Origin: Clostridium sp. AM49-4BH
Lineage (GTDB): Bacteria; Bacillota; Clostridia; Lachnospirales; Lachnospiraceae
DNA length: 35,148 nt
Direction of reading: 5' to 3'
NCBI RefSeq assembly: GCF_003478335.1
Contig: NZ_QUFB01000031.1
Coordinates: 1 to 35,148, forward strand
The position numbers and the translations under genes were made by a program. Positions 7,422-16,294 of this stretch are shown in pieces (the stretch's first letter is position 1; every line of letters begins with the position of its first letter). The notes below the pieces were generated by a model. The model worked only from the letters and a program-made list of their open reading frames with translations. It was not told where the DNA came from and did no database searches.

Positions 7422-8855
7422 TCACTCTGCTAATGTAACGCTGATGCCTGTATCCGGCACGACAACACTAACGTAATCTCCAATGTTCCACAAATATTCA
7501 TCATATACAAAATACAACTCATCATTGCTTGAACGTACTTCATAACTATAATGATCTCCCATATAGATCAACGAATCAATATGCCCCTGTACCAAACCAA
7601 CTTGTGGGTCATCGCTAAGCTGCGCCTGTCTTGGATTTATATAGACAACCACCTTGCGTCCCTCTGTCTCGATCGGATGACCGCTCTTATCATAAAGAAC
7701 TCCATCCTGCAATGTCGAACCCGGAAAAAGCTTTGTCATATCCACTTTGATACTTCCATCCACCAGACGAATACGCATCGCATCATCGATCATGCCGATG
7801 AAATGATTTGCCTTTTCATTAAAATGCATCAAATGAATGCTATCCGGCAAGATATCAACGCCAACTTTCGTTCCCTTGGCAATATCTCCGGAAGCCTGAG
7901 CGACAATCTCATCTTTCTCATTGTGCAGGACCGTGATCTCATGAAAGGTTCCTTTAAATATAGAAGACAGCACCTCGCCCTGAAGTTTTCCCTTGCCGAC
8001 CTCCGTCAAAACAACGTCTTCCGGACGGATCACCGCCTGTACACGCAGTCCCTCTTTAATGTCATCCACACAATCAAACTCTGTTTGGCAGAAAGAGACC
8101 TTCTTGTGCCCTGTCATAACACCGTTAAAGATATTGCTTTCTCCGATAAAATCCGCTACAAAAGCATTCTTTGGCTCATCGTAGATCTCCTCCGGCGTAC
8201 CAACCTGCTGAATCTCACCATTGGACATGACAACGATCTTATCCGACATGGTAAGTGCTTCCTCTTGATCGTGCGTCACAAAAATAAATGTGATGCCAAG
8301 TTGTTCATGCATTAATTTCAGCTCCAGCTGCATCTCTTTGCGCATTTTGTAATCCAATGCGCCAAGCGGTTCATCCAAAAGCAAGATCTCCGGCTCGTTG
8401 ACGATCGCACGTGCAATCGCCACACGCTGCTGCTGACCACCGGATAACGTATGCACCCGGCGCCTTTCAAAGCCCTCCAGATCCACCACATCTAATACAT
8501 GGCGCACCTTCTCGTCAATGACATCTTTGGGTAATTTCTTTAGCTTGAGGCCAAACGCAATGTTGTCATATATATTCAAATAAGGAAATAACGCATATTT
8601 CTGAAATACGGTGTTGATCGGACGCTCATTGGGTGGCAGTTTACTGATATCCTTACCGCCCAGCAATATCTGACCGGACGTCGGCAGCTCAAATCCACCG
8701 ATCATTCGCAGGATCGTCGTCTTGCCACACCCGGACGGACCTAATAACGTTACAAATTCACCTTTTGCGATCGATAAAGAAACATTATCAACGGCGGCAG
8801 TGTCCCCCTCATAACATTTGGAAATATTTTTTAATTCAATAATGTAATCTCCCAT
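7422..8855 (-). CDS. potA: Spermidine/putrescine ABC transporter ATPase PotA
   Basis: 477 residues. It hydrolyses ATP to drive polyamine uptake through PotB/PotC. Walker [10 protein letters not shown] at residues 39-47, the signature LSGGQQQR near 137, Walker [14 protein letters not shown] near 158, and an H-loop [10 protein letters not shown]. After the nucleotide-binding domain comes a long C-terminal region (about 240-477) that includes TOBE-like beta segments; this is roughly 100 residues longer than the usual PotA, so an added regulatory module is likely. ATG 8855 is chosen: GGAGG lies 6 nt upstream and is within the alternative longer frame. First gene of potABCD. Confidence 0.95.
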   Translation of the reverse strand: MGDYIIELKNISKCYEGDTAAVDNVSLSIAKGEFVTLLGPSGCGKTTILRMIGGFELPTSGQILLGGKDISKLPPNERPINTVFQKYALFPYLNIYDNIAFGLKLKKLPKDVIDEKVRHVLDVVDLEGFERRRVHTLSGGQQQRVAIARAIVNEPEILLLDEPLGALDYKMRKEMQLELKLMHEQLGITFIFVTHDQEEALTMSDKIVVMSNGEIQQVGTPEEIYDEPKNAFVADFIGESNIFNGVMTGHKKVSFCQTEFDCVDDIKEGLRVQAVIRPEDVVLTEVGKGKLQGEVLSSIFKGTFHEITVLHNEKDEIVAQASGDIAKGTKVGVDILPDSIHLMHFNEKANHFIGMIDDAMRIRLVDGSIKVDMTKLFPGSTLQDGVLYDKSGHPIETEGRKVVVYINPRQAQLSDDPQVGLVQGHIDSLIYMGDHYSYEVRSSNDELYFVYDEYLWNIGDYVSVVVPDTGISVTLAE

Positions 8856-8885
8856 AGTCATCCTCCACATGCATAATCTAATGGA

Positions 8886-8914
8886 ATATTACTCTAGTAT
8901 CCTGCGAAGGTCAA
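8886..8914 (-). promoter_or_regulatory. Predicted potABCD promoter
   Basis: On the minus strand TTGACC (8914-8909) and TAATAT (8891-8886) are separated by 17 nt, a near-consensus sigma-A promoter. Start of transcription would be near 8879, about 24 nt before the potA ATG. Confidence 0.7.
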
Positions 8915-9108
8915 TATTTTATGGGGAATTTTCTCCAGTTTTTTGTCCGAATATCCACTCTTTTTTCCATTGCAAAATATGCAGAAATGAGATAAAATAT
9001 TTCATAGCGAGCGGTTGCCGGGCCGCAGTATATTTTTTGCGGATCCCACACTTAAGATCCACATATTCTTCCGGTAATACTTAAATCAAGAAAGGACGAA
9101 ATAATATT

Positions 9109-10599
9109 ATGAACAACATGCCTAAAATGAAAATTGGTATTGTAGCTGTGAGCAGAGACTGCTTCCCAGAGTCACTCTCTGTCACAAGAAGAAAGAACCT
9201 TGTAGAAGCTTACAAGGCAAAATATGATGAGGCTGACATTTATGAATGTCCTGTTTGTATCGTTGAGAGCGAGATCCACATGGTACAGGCCTTGGAGGAT
9301 ATTAAGAAAGCCGGATGTAACGCACTTTGCGTATACCTTGGTAACTTTGGTCCGGAGATCTCTGAGACATTACTTGCAAAACACTTTGATGGACCTAAGA
9401 TGTTCGTAGCTGCTGCAGAAGAGACATCCAAGGATGGCGGCCTGGTACAGGGTCGTGGTGATGCTTACTGCGGTATGTTAAATGCAAGCTATAACTTAAA
9501 GCTTCGCAATGTAAAAGCTTATATCCCAGAGTATCCGGTAGGAAACGCTGAGGAATGCGCTGATATGATCCATGAGTTCGTTCCGATTGCAAAAGCAATC
9601 TACGCTTTGGATCACTTAAAGATCATCAGCTTTGGTCCTCGTCCATTGAACTTCTTAGCTTGTAATGCTCCTATCCAGCAGCTTTACAACTTGAATGTTG
9701 AAATTGAAGAGAACTCTGAGCTTGACTTGTTTGAAGCATTCAATAACCATGCCGGAGATGCTCGTATCCCTGATGTTGTTAAGGATATGGAAGCAGAGCT
9801 TGGCGCAGGCAACAAGAAACCTGAGATCCTTGAGAAACTTGCTCAGTATGAGATCACTCTCCTTGACTGGATCGAGGATCACAAAGGATACCGTGAGTTC
9901 GTTGCGATCGCCGGTAAATGCTGGCCTGCATTCCAGACACAGTTTGGTTTCGTTCCTTGCTATGTAAACAGCCGTCTGACAAAGATGGGTATCCCTGTTT
10001 CCTGCGAAGTTGATATCTATGGTGCATTGAGTGAGTTTATCGGAACTGTTGTCAGCAACGATGCGGTTACTCTTCTCGACATTAACAATACTGTTACACC
10101 GGATATTTACGAAGAAGATATCAAGGGCAAATTCGATTACACATTGAAAGATACTTTCATGGGATTCCACTGTGGTAACACAGCTTCCACAAAGCTTTCC
10201 TTCTGCGAGATGAAGAACCAGATGATCATGGCTCGTTCTCTTCCGGAGGAGGTTACAAACGGAACTCTCGAGGGAGACATTGTACCTGGAGACATCACTT
10301 TCTTCCGTCTGCAGAGTACTGCTGATGCAAAACTTCGTGCTTACATCGCACACGGTGAAGTTCTTCCGGTTGCAACTCGTTCCTTTGGTGCGATCGGTAT
10401 CTTCGCAATCCCAGAGATGGGTCGTTTCTACCGTCATGTATTGATCGAAGGCAACTACCCTCATCATGGTGCTGTAGCATTCGGTCATTATGGAAAGGCT
10501 CTTTACGAAGTATTCAAATACATCGGTGTTGATGTAGATGAGATCGGCTTCAACCAGCCTAAGGGAATGCTTTACAAGACAGAGAATCCATTTATGTAA
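9109..10599 (+). CDS. L-fucose/L-arabinose isomerase family protein (sugar ketol-isomerase)
   Basis: 496 residues. The FucI/AraA fold interconverts aldoses and ketoses using a divalent metal. Probable ligands are E300 (CEVDIYGALSEF), D324 (LLDINN) and H452/H453 (NYPHHGAVAFGHYG). The E-to-D spacing of 24 residues equals that of E. coli FucI (337/361), not AraA. It differs from true FucI in being about 100 residues shorter and from AraA in using Asp as second ligand. The substrate is therefore not fixed; the xylulokinase 107 nt downstream argues for a pentose such as D-xylose, D-arabinose or L-arabinose. AAAGGA lies about 12 nt before ATG 9109, a rather long spacing. Transcribed divergently from potA. 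Confidence 0.85.
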   Translation: MNNMPKMKIGIVAVSRDCFPESLSVTRRKNLVEAYKAKYDEADIYECPVCIVESEIHMVQALEDIKKAGCNALCVYLGNFGPEISETLLAKHFDGPKMFVAAAEETSKDGGLVQGRGDAYCGMLNASYNLKLRNVKAYIPEYPVGNAEECADMIHEFVPIAKAIYALDHLKIISFGPRPLNFLACNAPIQQLYNLNVEIEENSELDLFEAFNNHAGDARIPDVVKDMEAELGAGNKKPEILEKLAQYEITLLDWIEDHKGYREFVAIAGKCWPAFQTQFGFVPCYVNSRLTKMGIPVSCEVDIYGALSEFIGTVVSNDAVTLLDINNTVTPDIYEEDIKGKFDYTLKDTFMGFHCGNTASTKLSFCEMKNQMIMARSLPEEVTNGTLEGDIVPGDITFFRLQSTADAKLRAYIAHGEVLPVATRSFGAIGIFAIPEMGRFYRHVLIEGNYPHHGAVAFGHYGKALYEVFKYIGVDVDEIGFNQPKGMLYKTENPFM

Positions 10600-10632
10600 T
10601 CTGATCCTTACAATAATATAGTAACATTTATA

Positions 10633-10666
10633 GGAAAGACACACTGTTTCGGCAGCGTGTCTTTCC
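10633..10666 (+). promoter_or_regulatory. Intercistronic hairpin between the isomerase and xylB
   Basis: A 14-bp stem with one mismatch (10633-10646 with 10653-10666) and a 6-nt loop stands between the two genes. The bases after it are A-rich rather than T-rich, so it is unlikely to be a full terminator; differential mRNA stability of the upstream gene is more likely. Confidence 0.5.
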
Positions 10667-10706
10667 GTGTAAAAATACAAAACATTTTAACCGAAGGAGG
10701 TTTCAT

Positions 10707-12236
10707 ATGAACTATTTAATTGGTATTGATTTGGGAACATCCTCAACCAAAACCGTACTTTTCGATGAAAAGGGAGAAGTAATTGCTTCCGCAAGCAAAG
10801 ACTATCCTTTGTACACACCACACAACGGCTGGGCAGAGCAGAAACCGGAAGACTGGCGTGATGCTGCGTTAGAGACGATCACAAAAGTCGTAAAAGATTC
10901 CGGTGTCGCTGCAGATGATATCAAGGGTCTTGGTATCTCCGGTCAGATGCACGGTCTTGTCATGCTCGACGAGCAGGGCGAGGTGATCCGTCCTTCCATC
11001 ATTTGGTGTGACCAGCGTACCGAAAAAGAATGTGAAGAAATGACAGAAAAAGTTGGCGCTGAAAAGTTGATCGAGATCACAGCCAACCCTGCCATGACAG
11101 GATTTACTGCTTCTAAGATTCTGTGGGTTCGTAATAACGAGCCTGAAAACTACGCAAAATGTAAACACATTCTTCTGCCAAAGGATTATGTTCGTTACAT
11201 CTTGACCGGTGAATTTGCAACAGAGGTTTCTGATGCTTCCGGTATGCAGCTGTTGGATGTACCAAAACGCCAGTGGTCTGATGAACTTCTTGAGATCTTA
11301 GATATCGACAAGAGTCTTCTTGCAAAAGTATATGAATCTCCGGAAGTAACCGGAACGATCTTACCAGAGATTGCTGCTAAGACAGGTCTTTCTACTTCTA
11401 CTGTTGTCGTAGGTGGTGCCGGCGATAATGCTGCCGCTGCTGTAGGTACCGGCGTCGTAGAGGACGGTAAAGCATTTACCACGATCGGTACAAGTGGTGT
11501 CGTTTTCGCACACAGCAACAACATCTCTATTGATCCTAAGGGTCGTGTACATACTTTCTGCTGCGCTGTTCCAGGTGCATGGCATGTTATGGGTGTAACA
11601 CAGGCTGCCGGATATTCCCTCGCTTGGTTCCAGGAAAATATCGGAACAGAGTATGCTCGCAAGGCAAAAGAGCAGGGATGCGGTGCTTTTGATCTGATCA
11701 ATGCAGATGTACAGAAAACTCCGATCGGAGCAAACCGTTTGATCTACCTCCCATACTTAAATGGTGAGAGAACGCCTCATGTCGATCCAAACTGCCGTGG
11801 CGTATTCTTCGGTTTATCCAGTATGCATACAACCGCTGATATGGCTAGAGCCGTAATGGAAGGTATTCAGTACTCTTTGACAGACTGCAACGATATCATC
11901 AAGGAAATGGGAATCGAAGTTTCTGAAATGATGGCTTGTGGCGGCGGTGCCAAGAATGCCGTTCAGCGTCAGATGATGGCTGATATGTTTGGCTGCGACG
12001 TTAAGACCGTAACCGCAACAGAAGGTCCTGCTCTCGGTGTTGCTATTCTTGCCGGTGTTGGTGCCGGACTGTACGAAAGCGTAGAATCCGCTTGCCGTCA
12101 GATGATCCACACTGATCCTGCGAAGGAATGCCATGCTGATCCAAAGGCAACAGCAGAGTATGATAAGTATCATCAGATCTACAAGAATCTATATACATGC
12201 TTAAAGGATCAGTTCCAAGAGTTAGCAAAACTGTAA
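10707..12236 (+). CDS. xylB: Xylulokinase (FGGY family)
   Basis: 509 residues. It phosphorylates D-xylulose to D-xylulose 5-phosphate for the pentose phosphate or phosphoketolase route. The N-terminal FGGY domain opens with IGIDLGTSSTKTVLFD, followed by ISGQMHGLVMLD and IIWCDQRT, all typical of XylB. The probable catalytic Asp is D240 in GGAGDNAAAAVG, and the C-terminal lobe contains MACGGGAKNAVQRQMMADM, the ATP-binding region. GAAGGAGG lies 6-8 nt before ATG 10707. It pairs with the upstream isomerase-family gene as a two-step pentose entry module. No classical xylose isomerase xylA or transporter is adjacent. Confidence 0.93.
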   Translation: MNYLIGIDLGTSSTKTVLFDEKGEVIASASKDYPLYTPHNGWAEQKPEDWRDAALETITKVVKDSGVAADDIKGLGISGQMHGLVMLDEQGEVIRPSIIWCDQRTEKECEEMTEKVGAEKLIEITANPAMTGFTASKILWVRNNEPENYAKCKHILLPKDYVRYILTGEFATEVSDASGMQLLDVPKRQWSDELLEILDIDKSLLAKVYESPEVTGTILPEIAAKTGLSTSTVVVGGAGDNAAAAVGTGVVEDGKAFTTIGTSGVVFAHSNNISIDPKGRVHTFCCAVPGAWHVMGVTQAAGYSLAWFQENIGTEYARKAKEQGCGAFDLINADVQKTPIGANRLIYLPYLNGERTPHVDPNCRGVFFGLSSMHTTADMARAVMEGIQYSLTDCNDIIKEMGIEVSEMMACGGGAKNAVQRQMMADMFGCDVKTVTATEGPALGVAILAGVGAGLYESVESACRQMIHTDPAKECHADPKATAEYDKYHQIYKNLYTCLKDQFQELAKL

Positions 12237-12286
12237 TTGCCCGGTAATAAAACCACAATTACTATTGTATAAACACACGATTTCAT

Positions 12287-12320
12287 AAGGTGTCAAAATA
12301 TAATTTGGCACCTTATTTTT
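12287..12320 (+). terminator. Terminator after xylB
   Basis: An 11-bp stem with one wobble (AAGGTG...CACCTT, 12287-12314) is followed by ATTTTT. It lies 50 nt past the xylB stop. Confidence 0.7.
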
Positions 12321-12331
12321 AAGGAAAATTG

Positions 12332-12370
12332 AAACGGCGAAAGATGCAATATCATCTTTCGCCGTTTTTT
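12332..12370. terminator. Strong bidirectional terminator between xylB and nadC
   Basis: A perfect 15-bp stem (12332-12346 with 12353-12367) with a 6-nt loop ends in T6 on the plus strand and in TTTCAATTTT on the minus strand. It separates the convergent xylB and nadC genes. Confidence 0.85.
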
Positions 12371-12386
12371 AGCCGTTTATAATTCC

Positions 12387-13241
12387 TTAAATTGCATGAA
12401 GATTTTTTAAGGATATGTCCATAATCGGTGCAGAATGTGTCAATGCTCCACTTGAAACATAATCCACACCAACATCGATCATATTCTGAATATTTTCTTT
12501 GGTAACATTGCCGGAACATTCGGTCAACGCTCTGCCATCAATGATCCGGATGGCTTCTTTCATCTGTTCCGGAGACATGTTATCCAACATAATAATATCA
12601 GCGCCCGCTTCTACCGCTTCCTTTACCATGTCCAAGTTCTCAACTTCCACCTCGATCTTATGCACGAAAGATGCGTATTCTTTCGCCATCTTGACCGCTT
12701 TCGTAATGCTTCCTGCTGCGCCAATGTGATTGTCCTTCAACATAACACCATCTGAAAGGTTAAAACGATGATTGCTGCCGCCACCTACTTTCACAGCATA
12801 TTTTTCAAAAATGCGCATATTTGGTGTGGTTTTGCGGGTATCTAACAATGTCGTGCCACTGCCCTCTAACATCTTGGCAATGGATCGTGTATACGTAGCA
12901 ATACCGCTCATGCGCTGCAAGTAATTTAATGCTGTTCTCTCTCCGGACAGCAATGCACGAATATCTCCAGTAACAACGGCCATTAACTGACCCACTGTAA
13001 CTTCATCGCCATCTTCCACACGCATATCAAAGCTTACCGTATCATCTAACAATTCAAATACACGTTTAAACACACCAAGTCCGGCAATAACGCCATCCTG
13101 TTTACAGATCAACTGCACCTCGCCCTTCTGGTACTCCGGCATCACACAATTCGTAGATAAATCTTCGCTTGTAATATCTTCCTCCAATGCCATGCGGATC
13201 AATCGATCAGCATTGACACGATATGTAATCGGATCTTTCAT
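12387..13241 (-). CDS. nadC: Nicotinate-nucleotide pyrophosphorylase (carboxylating), quinolinate phosphoribosyltransferase
   Basis: 284 residues, a normal NadC length. It converts quinolinate and PRPP to nicotinate mononucleotide. The active-site region TRKTTPNMRIFEKYAVKVGG followed by SNHRFNLSDGVMLKDNHI is unmistakable, and the C-terminal barrel strands IMLDNM and SSGALTHSAPIMDISL are present. ATG 13241 is chosen because AGGAGG ends 5 nt before it; the in-frame extension to 13313 adds 24 acidic residues not found in the family. It follows nadB by 110 nt. Confidence 0.95.
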   Translation of the reverse strand: MKDPITYRVNADRLIRMALEEDITSEDLSTNCVMPEYQKGEVQLICKQDGVIAGLGVFKRVFELLDDTVSFDMRVEDGDEVTVGQLMAVVTGDIRALLSGERTALNYLQRMSGIATYTRSIAKMLEGSGTTLLDTRKTTPNMRIFEKYAVKVGGGSNHRFNLSDGVMLKDNHIGAAGSITKAVKMAKEYASFVHKIEVEVENLDMVKEAVEAGADIIMLDNMSPEQMKEAIRIIDGRALTECSGNVTKENIQNMIDVGVDYVSSGALTHSAPIMDISLKNLHAI

Positions 13242-13351
13242 CTCATCCTCCTGTCTATCATCTGTTGCTTCGTCTCTATCAACTTCCGGCAACCCTGCTA
13301 TAAATGTCATCACATCATTGCTGCCCGACCTGCAACATCATTGCTTGGTTT

Positions 13352-14650
13352 CTAATGTCGTTTCTTCTCTGCCTCGATTTCCTGCAAAACCACATCTTTA
13401 TAATGTTGCTGCAAGCCTTTCAAGTCCTTATATTTTGCTTCATCAACCGGAGAACCATCCATGATCTGCTCCCAGTCGGTATCCGGCAAAAGTTCCTTAA
13501 TCTGGACTGCTGCACGCTCTGCAAATACCATAGATTCTAACAAGGAATTGCTGGCAAGACGATTCTTTCCATGTACGCCATTGCAGGATGTCTCACCGAC
13601 AGCATACAAACGGTTCATGCTTGTCTTACTCTCATGGTCTACATGTATTCCGCCCATGAAATAATGCTGCGCGGGAACAACCGGAATACATTCTTTCGTC
13701 GGATCATATCCCTCTTCCAAACACTGCTGCATAATATTTGGAAAATGACTGCGGATCTCTTCCTCCGGTATCTTTTCCATGGAAAGCCATACAAAAGGCG
13801 TTCCATCCTTTTTCATTTGTTTATGAATCTCCGCTGTCACTACATCTCGTGGCTGCAATTCATCACAAAATCTCTGCTTATTTTTGTCAAGCAGTATTGC
13901 ACCTTCTCCTCGAACCGATTCAGAAATAAGAAATCTCCGTCCCGGCTTCTCGGAATATAACGTTGTCGGATGGATCTGAATATAGTCAATATGTTCCATC
14001 TCTATCCCATGACATAATGCGATTGCAAGCGCATCACCGGTAATATGCCGGAAATTTGTCGAGTGCTGGTACAAACCGCCAAGACCACCGCTGGCAAGAA
14101 CCGTAAACTTTGCATACATCTCCCGCAAAGTTCCATCTGACATTTTCGCTACAATCCCGGCACATCCTGACTCATTCTCTATAATATCGATCATCGTCGT
14201 ATGCTCTAAGATCGTAATATTACTGCGTTCTCTGACCCTTTCCAACAAAGTGCTGGTGATCTCCTTGCCGGTAATGTCTTCATGAAACAGGATGCGCGGT
14301 CTTCCATGTCCACCCTCGCGGGTAAACACCAATCCATTGTCATCTCGTTCAAAATCTACGCCATAACCGAGCAACTCCTTAGCGATCTGCCTCGAAGAAC
14401 GTATCATGATCTCTACAGATTTCGGATCGTTCTCATAATGGCCTGCCCGCATCGTATCTTCAAAATAGCCGTCATAGTCCTCTTCGTCACGCAGCATACA
14501 CATTCCCCCCTGCGCTAAAAAAGAATCACTCCGATCAACTTCATCTTTGGTTATCATACATATTTGCAGTTCTTTCGGAAGATGCAGCGCATGATACAAT
14601 CCTGCAGCACCCGTCCCGACAACAACTACATCTGTCTTTATTTTTTCCAT
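13352..14650 (-). CDS. nadB: L-aspartate oxidase (flavoprotein), short clostridial form
   Basis: 432 residues; it oxidises L-aspartate to iminoaspartate, first step of quinolinate synthesis, using FAD. The dinucleotide-binding motif VVVGTGAAGL is at residues 9-18, followed by DSFLAQGGM, TREGGHGRPRILFHEDITG and FMGGIHVDHESKTSMNRLYAVGE-type segments common to NadB and fumarate reductase flavoproteins. It ends shortly after NSLLESMVFAERAA and lacks the C-terminal helical domain of E. coli NadB (about 530 residues). This short form is known in Clostridia, so I do not regard it as broken. NadA, the next enzyme, is not in the window. Confidence 0.9.
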   Translation of the reverse strand: MEKIKTDVVVVGTGAAGLYHALHLPKELQICMITKDEVDRSDSFLAQGGMCMLRDEEDYDGYFEDTMRAGHYENDPKSVEIMIRSSRQIAKELLGYGVDFERDDNGLVFTREGGHGRPRILFHEDITGKEITSTLLERVRERSNITILEHTTMIDIIENESGCAGIVAKMSDGTLREMYAKFTVLASGGLGGLYQHSTNFRHITGDALAIALCHGIEMEHIDYIQIHPTTLYSEKPGRRFLISESVRGEGAILLDKNKQRFCDELQPRDVVTAEIHKQMKKDGTPFVWLSMEKIPEEEIRSHFPNIMQQCLEEGYDPTKECIPVVPAQHYFMGGIHVDHESKTSMNRLYAVGETSCNGVHGKNRLASNSLLESMVFAERAAVQIKELLPDTDWEQIMDGSPVDEAKYKDLKGLQQHYKDVVLQEIEAEKKRH

Positions 14651-14682
14651 TGTCCACCTATCTTTTGGTTGTTTTTAGGCTC

Positions 14683-14691
14683 ATTATAGCA
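14683..14691 (-). promoter_or_regulatory. Extended -10 promoter for nadBC
   Basis: TGCTATAAT on the minus strand (14691-14683) is an extended -10 element in the 55-nt hydG-nadB gap. The -35 is weak, as is common with extended -10 promoters. It suggests nadBC can be transcribed apart from hydG. Confidence 0.55.
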
Positions 14692-14705
14692 TACTTGCGC
14701 ACACC

Positions 14706-16133
14706 TTAAAAGCGGAAATCTCTTTTCCCATCATTTAATTCAGACAAATATTCCATTGCCTTGGCACGTACCTTCTCATTTGGTACTTTTAAGATTTCTT
14801 TTGCGATCAATTCTTCACCAATTTTCTTTGTCTCCGGCGATGCATAATCTTCCAAATATTCTTTCAGAGTCATTAACGCATTAGGGTGACAGCAGTTTAC
14901 AATCTGTCCTGACTTCAAAAGAGACATGAAACGGTCACCGGTACGCCCCGCACGATAACAGGCAGTACAAAAACTTGGTACATAGCCAAGCTTCATCAGC
15001 CAATTAACTACCTCATCCAGACTTCTTGTATCACTCACATCAAACTGCGCTGAACTGTCATCACGCACCGGCTCTGTATATCCGCCGACACTCGTACGGG
15101 ATCCTCCACTGATCTGAGAAATACCAAGTTTCAACACTTTTTCACGTGTGCGCTGTGACTCGCGTGTTGATACGATCATTCCGGTGTATGGTACCGCAAT
15201 ACGGATCACCGCAACGATCTTTTCAAAGATCTCATCCGGTACTGCATTGCTAAAGTCTGCAGTGTCAATGTCATCTGCCGGACAGATACGCGGTACGCTG
15301 ATCGTATGCGGGCCAACTCCCTGTGCTGCTTCCAAATGTTCCGCATGCATCAAAATGCCGACCAATTCATACATATAGCCCTCCAGGCCAAACAATACAC
15401 CCAGTCCGACATCATCAATGCCACCTTCCATAGCTCGGTCCATCGCCTCTGTATGGTAAGCGTAATCATGCTTTGGTCCGGTTGGATGAAGCTGTTCATA
15501 AGATTCTTTGTTGTATGTCTCCTGAAACAGGATATACGTTCCAATGCCGGCATTTTTTAATTTGGTATAATTTTCTACAGTTGTAGCAGCAATATTGACA
15601 TTCACACGACGAATGGCGCCATTCTTATGCTTAATGCTGTAGATGGTTTCAATACTTTCCAAGATATATTCCAGTGGATTGTTGACCGGATCCTCGCCCG
15701 CTTCGATTGCGAGACGCTTATGTCCCATATCCTGCAATGCGATAACCTCATCACGGATCTGCTCCTGAGTCAGTTTGATACGAGGAATATGCTTATTTTT
15801 GTGATGATACGGACAATAGGTACATCCATTGACACAATAATTTGACAAATACAGTGGAGCAAACATGACAATACGCTGTCCGTAAAACTTTTCTTTGATC
15901 TCCATTGCTAATTTTGTAATCTCTTCATTAACTTCCGGAATGTCACACTGCATTAACACAGCCGCTTCCTTATGGCTGATACCCTTTGCCAGTTTTGCCT
16001 TATCGAGGATCTGCCGAAGAAGCTCCTTGTTATTTTTATTCTTCTCGGCATAATCGAGAGACTCTAAGATTTCTTCGTGATTGATAAACTCTTCTGCTTT
16101 TAATGATTTTGGGTCGTAACTATAACTACTCAT
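14706..16133 (-). CDS. hydG: [FeFe]-hydrogenase H-cluster radical SAM maturase HydG
   Basis: 475 residues. HydG cleaves tyrosine with radical SAM chemistry to give the CO and CN ligands of the H-cluster. The radical SAM motif is C100-x3-C104-x2-C107 (CVNGCTYC), the order seen in the ThiH/HydG branch. The C-terminal CTAC...NCC region (C-x2-C-x22-C) binds the auxiliary dangler cluster and separates HydG from ThiH. ATG 16133 has GGAGG 8 nt upstream; the in-frame extension to 16205 runs through a terminator hairpin and is not credible. hydE, hydF and hydrogenase genes are not adjacent. Confidence 0.95.
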   Translation of the reverse strand: MSSYSYDPKSLKAEEFINHEEILESLDYAEKNKNNKELLRQILDKAKLAKGISHKEAAVLMQCDIPEVNEEITKLAMEIKEKFYGQRIVMFAPLYLSNYCVNGCTYCPYHHKNKHIPRIKLTQEQIRDEVIALQDMGHKRLAIEAGEDPVNNPLEYILESIETIYSIKHKNGAIRRVNVNIAATTVENYTKLKNAGIGTYILFQETYNKESYEQLHPTGPKHDYAYHTEAMDRAMEGGIDDVGLGVLFGLEGYMYELVGILMHAEHLEAAQGVGPHTISVPRICPADDIDTADFSNAVPDEIFEKIVAVIRIAVPYTGMIVSTRESQRTREKVLKLGISQISGGSRTSVGGYTEPVRDDSSAQFDVSDTRSLDEVVNWLMKLGYVPSFCTACYRAGRTGDRFMSLLKSGQIVNCCHPNALMTLKEYLEDYASPETKKIGEELIAKEILKVPNEKVRAKAMEYLSELNDGKRDFRF

Positions 16134-16152
16134 TTCCTCATCCTCCATTACG

Positions 16153-16189
16153 AAAAGACACCTCATACCAAAGGCATGAGGCGTCTTTT
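16153..16189 (-). terminator. Terminator after the GH94 gene
   Basis: A 17-bp stem (16153-16169 with 16173-16189) with a 3-nt loop is fully paired on the minus strand with two G-U wobbles and has T4 afterwards; on the plus strand the same positions become C/A mismatches, although T6 follows. It lies between the GH94 stop (16295) and the hydG start, only about 20 nt before hydG, so it could also attenuate hydG. Confidence 0.65.
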
Positions 16190-16294
16190 TTGCATTATTA
16201 AGCACTGTACACTTCCTCGTATACAGATATCCAACTCACTTCATGTCTTAATGTCAGGCAAATACCTGCGCCTTAAGAACTAAGGATTTGGTGA

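Noticed and set aside
7551..8315. 254-codon plus-strand frame opposite potA
   Set aside because: Lies wholly antisense to a well-supported ATPase domain gene, with atypical composition.
9655..10680. 341-codon open frame on the minus strand opposite the isomerase gene
   Set aside because: Cys/Ser-rich shadow frame produced by strong codon bias of the plus-strand gene; no family resemblance or ribosome binding site.
13242..13313. 24-residue N-terminal extension of NadC
   Set aside because: The AGGAGG site within this stretch points to ATG 13241, and the extension is not homologous to the family.
16134..16205. 24-residue N-terminal extension of HydG
   Set aside because: It would translate through a terminator hairpin and does not match HydG N-termini.
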